The notes under the pieces are model-generated. The model was not told where the DNA came from. It ran no database searches and saw nothing but the letters and a program-made list of their open reading frames with translations. Positions 31,434-32,477 of a stretch of DNA of 32,477 nt are shown here, one piece after another (position 1 is the stretch's first letter; each line of letters starts with the position of its first letter). Origin of the DNA: Saprospiraceae bacterium. Lineage in GTDB: Bacteria; Bacteroidota; Bacteroidia; Chitinophagales; Saprospiraceae. Made by a program: the position numbers and the translations under genes. The DNA is taken from assembly GCA_020628145.1 (NCBI GenBank), contig JAHDFN010000019.1, positions 1 to 32,477 of the forward strand, given 5' to 3'.

Positions 31434-32267
31434 ATGAAACAGTACCTGTTCATCCTGCTACTCCTATGCTTTGGCATAGCGAAAGGTCAAAACGAAACCA
31501 TTACCGAATCATTCACCCCACCACTTGATGGCATCGTAGAAAAAAAACTGATGAAGGAAAGAAGGGTTCTCCCTTATGCTCCGATTAGGGAAGCGGATAT
31601 TTTCTGGGAAAAAAGAATCTGGAGGGTGATCGATACCCGTGAAAAAATCAATCTCCATTTCAGATATCCCAAAAGAATGTTTTTCGAAATCCTCATTGAC
31701 CATATCGAATCGGGGGAAATCATGGCATTCCATATCAATGACAATGAAGATTTCACAGAACCCATGACCGGCAACGATCTGGATGGTGTCATCTATACCC
31801 GTGATACCATTCCCATTTTCGATCCCATTACCTATAAGGAAACAATTACTATCGTAGAAGATAAAATCAATCCGGAAGACATCACCCGTTTCAGGGTCAA
31901 GGAAATCTGGTATTTCGATGAAAATTCCTCTACCATGAAAGTCAGGATTATCGGCATTGCCCCTTTGAGGGACATTTTTGATGAACATGATAATTTCCTG
32001 TATGAAATGCCATTATTCTGGATACATTATCCGAGTGCCCGTTCGGCGATGGCCCGGGAAGGAGCCTTTAATCGGGGAAATGACAATGTGGTTATGAATT
32101 GGATGGACATATTCGAGATGCGGCAATTTTCCAGTCATGTCTATAAGGAATCGAATATCCATGACAGGAGATTGCAGGGATATTTATCCGGTGTGGATTT
32201 ATTGATGGAAAGCAAAAAAATCAATGATGCGATTTTCAATTTCGAACATGATTTGTGGGAATATTGA
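31434..32267 (+). CDS. gldN: Gliding motility/type IX secretion protein GldN
   Basis: About 277 residues from the ATG at 31434; the ATG at 31416 would add six residues before the signal peptide (KQYLFILLLLCFGIAKGQ). The mature protein carries the GldN/PorN features: ADIFWEKRIWRVIDTREKIN, RVKEIWYFDENSSTMKVRI and IGIAPL, then a C-terminal helical part. GldN forms a periplasmic ring with GldK in the type IX secretion trans-envelope complex. It follows gldM, but a strong hairpin-plus-T-run lies between them, so its expression may be set separately. Confidence 0.93.
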   Translation: MKQYLFILLLLCFGIAKGQNETITESFTPPLDGIVEKKLMKERRVLPYAPIREADIFWEKRIWRVIDTREKINLHFRYPKRMFFEILIDHIESGEIMAFHINDNEDFTEPMTGNDLDGVIYTRDTIPIFDPITYKETITIVEDKINPEDITRFRVKEIWYFDENSSTMKVRIIGIAPLRDIFDEHDNFLYEMPLFWIHYPSARSAMAREGAFNRGNDNVVMNWMDIFEMRQFSSHVYKESNIHDRRLQGYLSGVDLLMESKKINDAIFNFEHDLWEY

Positions 32268-32312
32268 ATCTCATCGTAAATAAAGGGCTAATTCCTAAAT
32301 ATAGCAGCGTTT

Positions 32313-32320
32313 TATATTTG
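32313..32320 (+). promoter_or_regulatory. Possible -7 element downstream of gldN
   Basis: TAtaTTTG matches the consensus, but no -33 match is seen. Its predicted start point (about 32327) is at the base of the hairpin at 32328, so either it is chance or it starts a transcript with a 5' hairpin. Confidence 0.25.
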
Positions 32321-32327
32321 TGATTGT

Positions 32328-32359
32328 AGCATCCTTTCTTGCCGGGAAGGGTGCTTTTT
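32328..32359 (+). terminator. Terminator after gldN
   Basis: AGCATCCTTTC pairs with GGAAGGGTGCT (with G-T pairs), followed by a T-run to 32359. It lies 60 bases past the gldN stop. The 118 bases after it hold no visible gene. Confidence 0.65.
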
Positions 32360-32477
32360 CATGAATTACAATTATTAATATGTTTTCAAAACCACCTAAT
32401 CTTTGGTAATCAAGAAAGGGAATTAGAGTATGTTTAAATTTTAATAATTGGTCTGCGAAACTCACTTTATTGCTTAC

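Noticed and set aside
31509-31988. Minus-strand frame of 159 codons inside gldN
   Set aside because: Antisense to a recognised gene with low-complexity Ile/Phe/Asp content; a shadow frame.

Overview
The window is ordinary chromosomal sequence from a member of the Bacteroidota (Flavobacteriia, Saprospiria or Chitinophagia type; the exact class cannot be told from the sequence). The evidence is the gliding/type IX secretion genes gldM and gldN at the right end, a PorP/SprF-type membrane protein, lipoproteins and secreted proteins with signal peptides ending in AQ, an OmpA protein with thrombospondin type 3 repeats, absence of Shine-Dalgarno sequences, and repeated matches to the Bacteroidota promoter -7 consensus TAnnTTTG in front of genes. 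No insertion sequence, phage, CRISPR array or rRNA gene was seen. There is one tRNA gene, tRNA-Phe(GAA).

Layout. 1-5.5 kb: a lipoprotein (-), a large GH3/beta-lactamase fusion (+), a second lipoprotein (-) and a membrane-anchored MtfA-like M90 metallopeptidase (-). 5.5-8.5 kb: tRNA-Phe with terminator, an OmpA/TSP3 protein, a bidirectional terminator, a 52-residue two-helix membrane protein (-), a Ycf48-like propeller lipoprotein (+) and a DUF4440/NTF2-like exported protein (-). 8.6-12.7 kb: a concentrative nucleoside transporter with a lipoprotein behind it, then (-) a RibF protein fused in frame to a family 2 glycosyltransferase. 12.8-16.8 kb: mrp and nfu (Fe-S assembly), pyrF, and a HerA-like ATPase. 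17-19.2 kb: a PAP2/Aur1-like lipid phosphotransferase, a VOC protein and a Crp/Fnr regulator in one operon, then a DUF4345 membrane protein. 19.3-22.3 kb: a TMTC-like GT-C glycosyltransferase with TPRs and a secreted sphingomyelinase-like phosphodiesterase whose promoter lies between 16-bp inverted repeats. 22.3-25.4 kb: a four-gene minus-strand operon (HupE/UreJ-like, queG, quinone oxidoreductase, small secreted protein). 25.5-32.3 kb: porP/sprF (-), glmM and an IscS-like cysteine desulfurase (+), then gldM and gldN (+).

How the genes fit together. Fe-S metabolism recurs (mrp, nfu, cysteine desulfurase, and the Fe-S enzyme QueG). Cell-envelope work dominates the rest: glmM feeds UDP-GlcNAc synthesis, the GH3/beta-lactamase fusion probably acts on peptidoglycan fragments, two glycosyltransferases and a PAP2-type enzyme modify glycans or lipids, and PorP/SprF with GldM/GldN belong to type IX secretion.

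The most unusual points are the RibF-glycosyltransferase fusion, the absence of gldK/gldL next to gldM with a textbook terminator between gldM and gldN, the inverted-repeat-flanked promoter at 21251-21347, hairpins that span both stop codons of convergent gene pairs, a stable hairpin at the predicted 5' end of the nucleoside transporter mRNA, and two dyads with a 3-nt spacer overlapping -7 elements. No clearly new multi-gene system (defence, conflict or mobile) was found.
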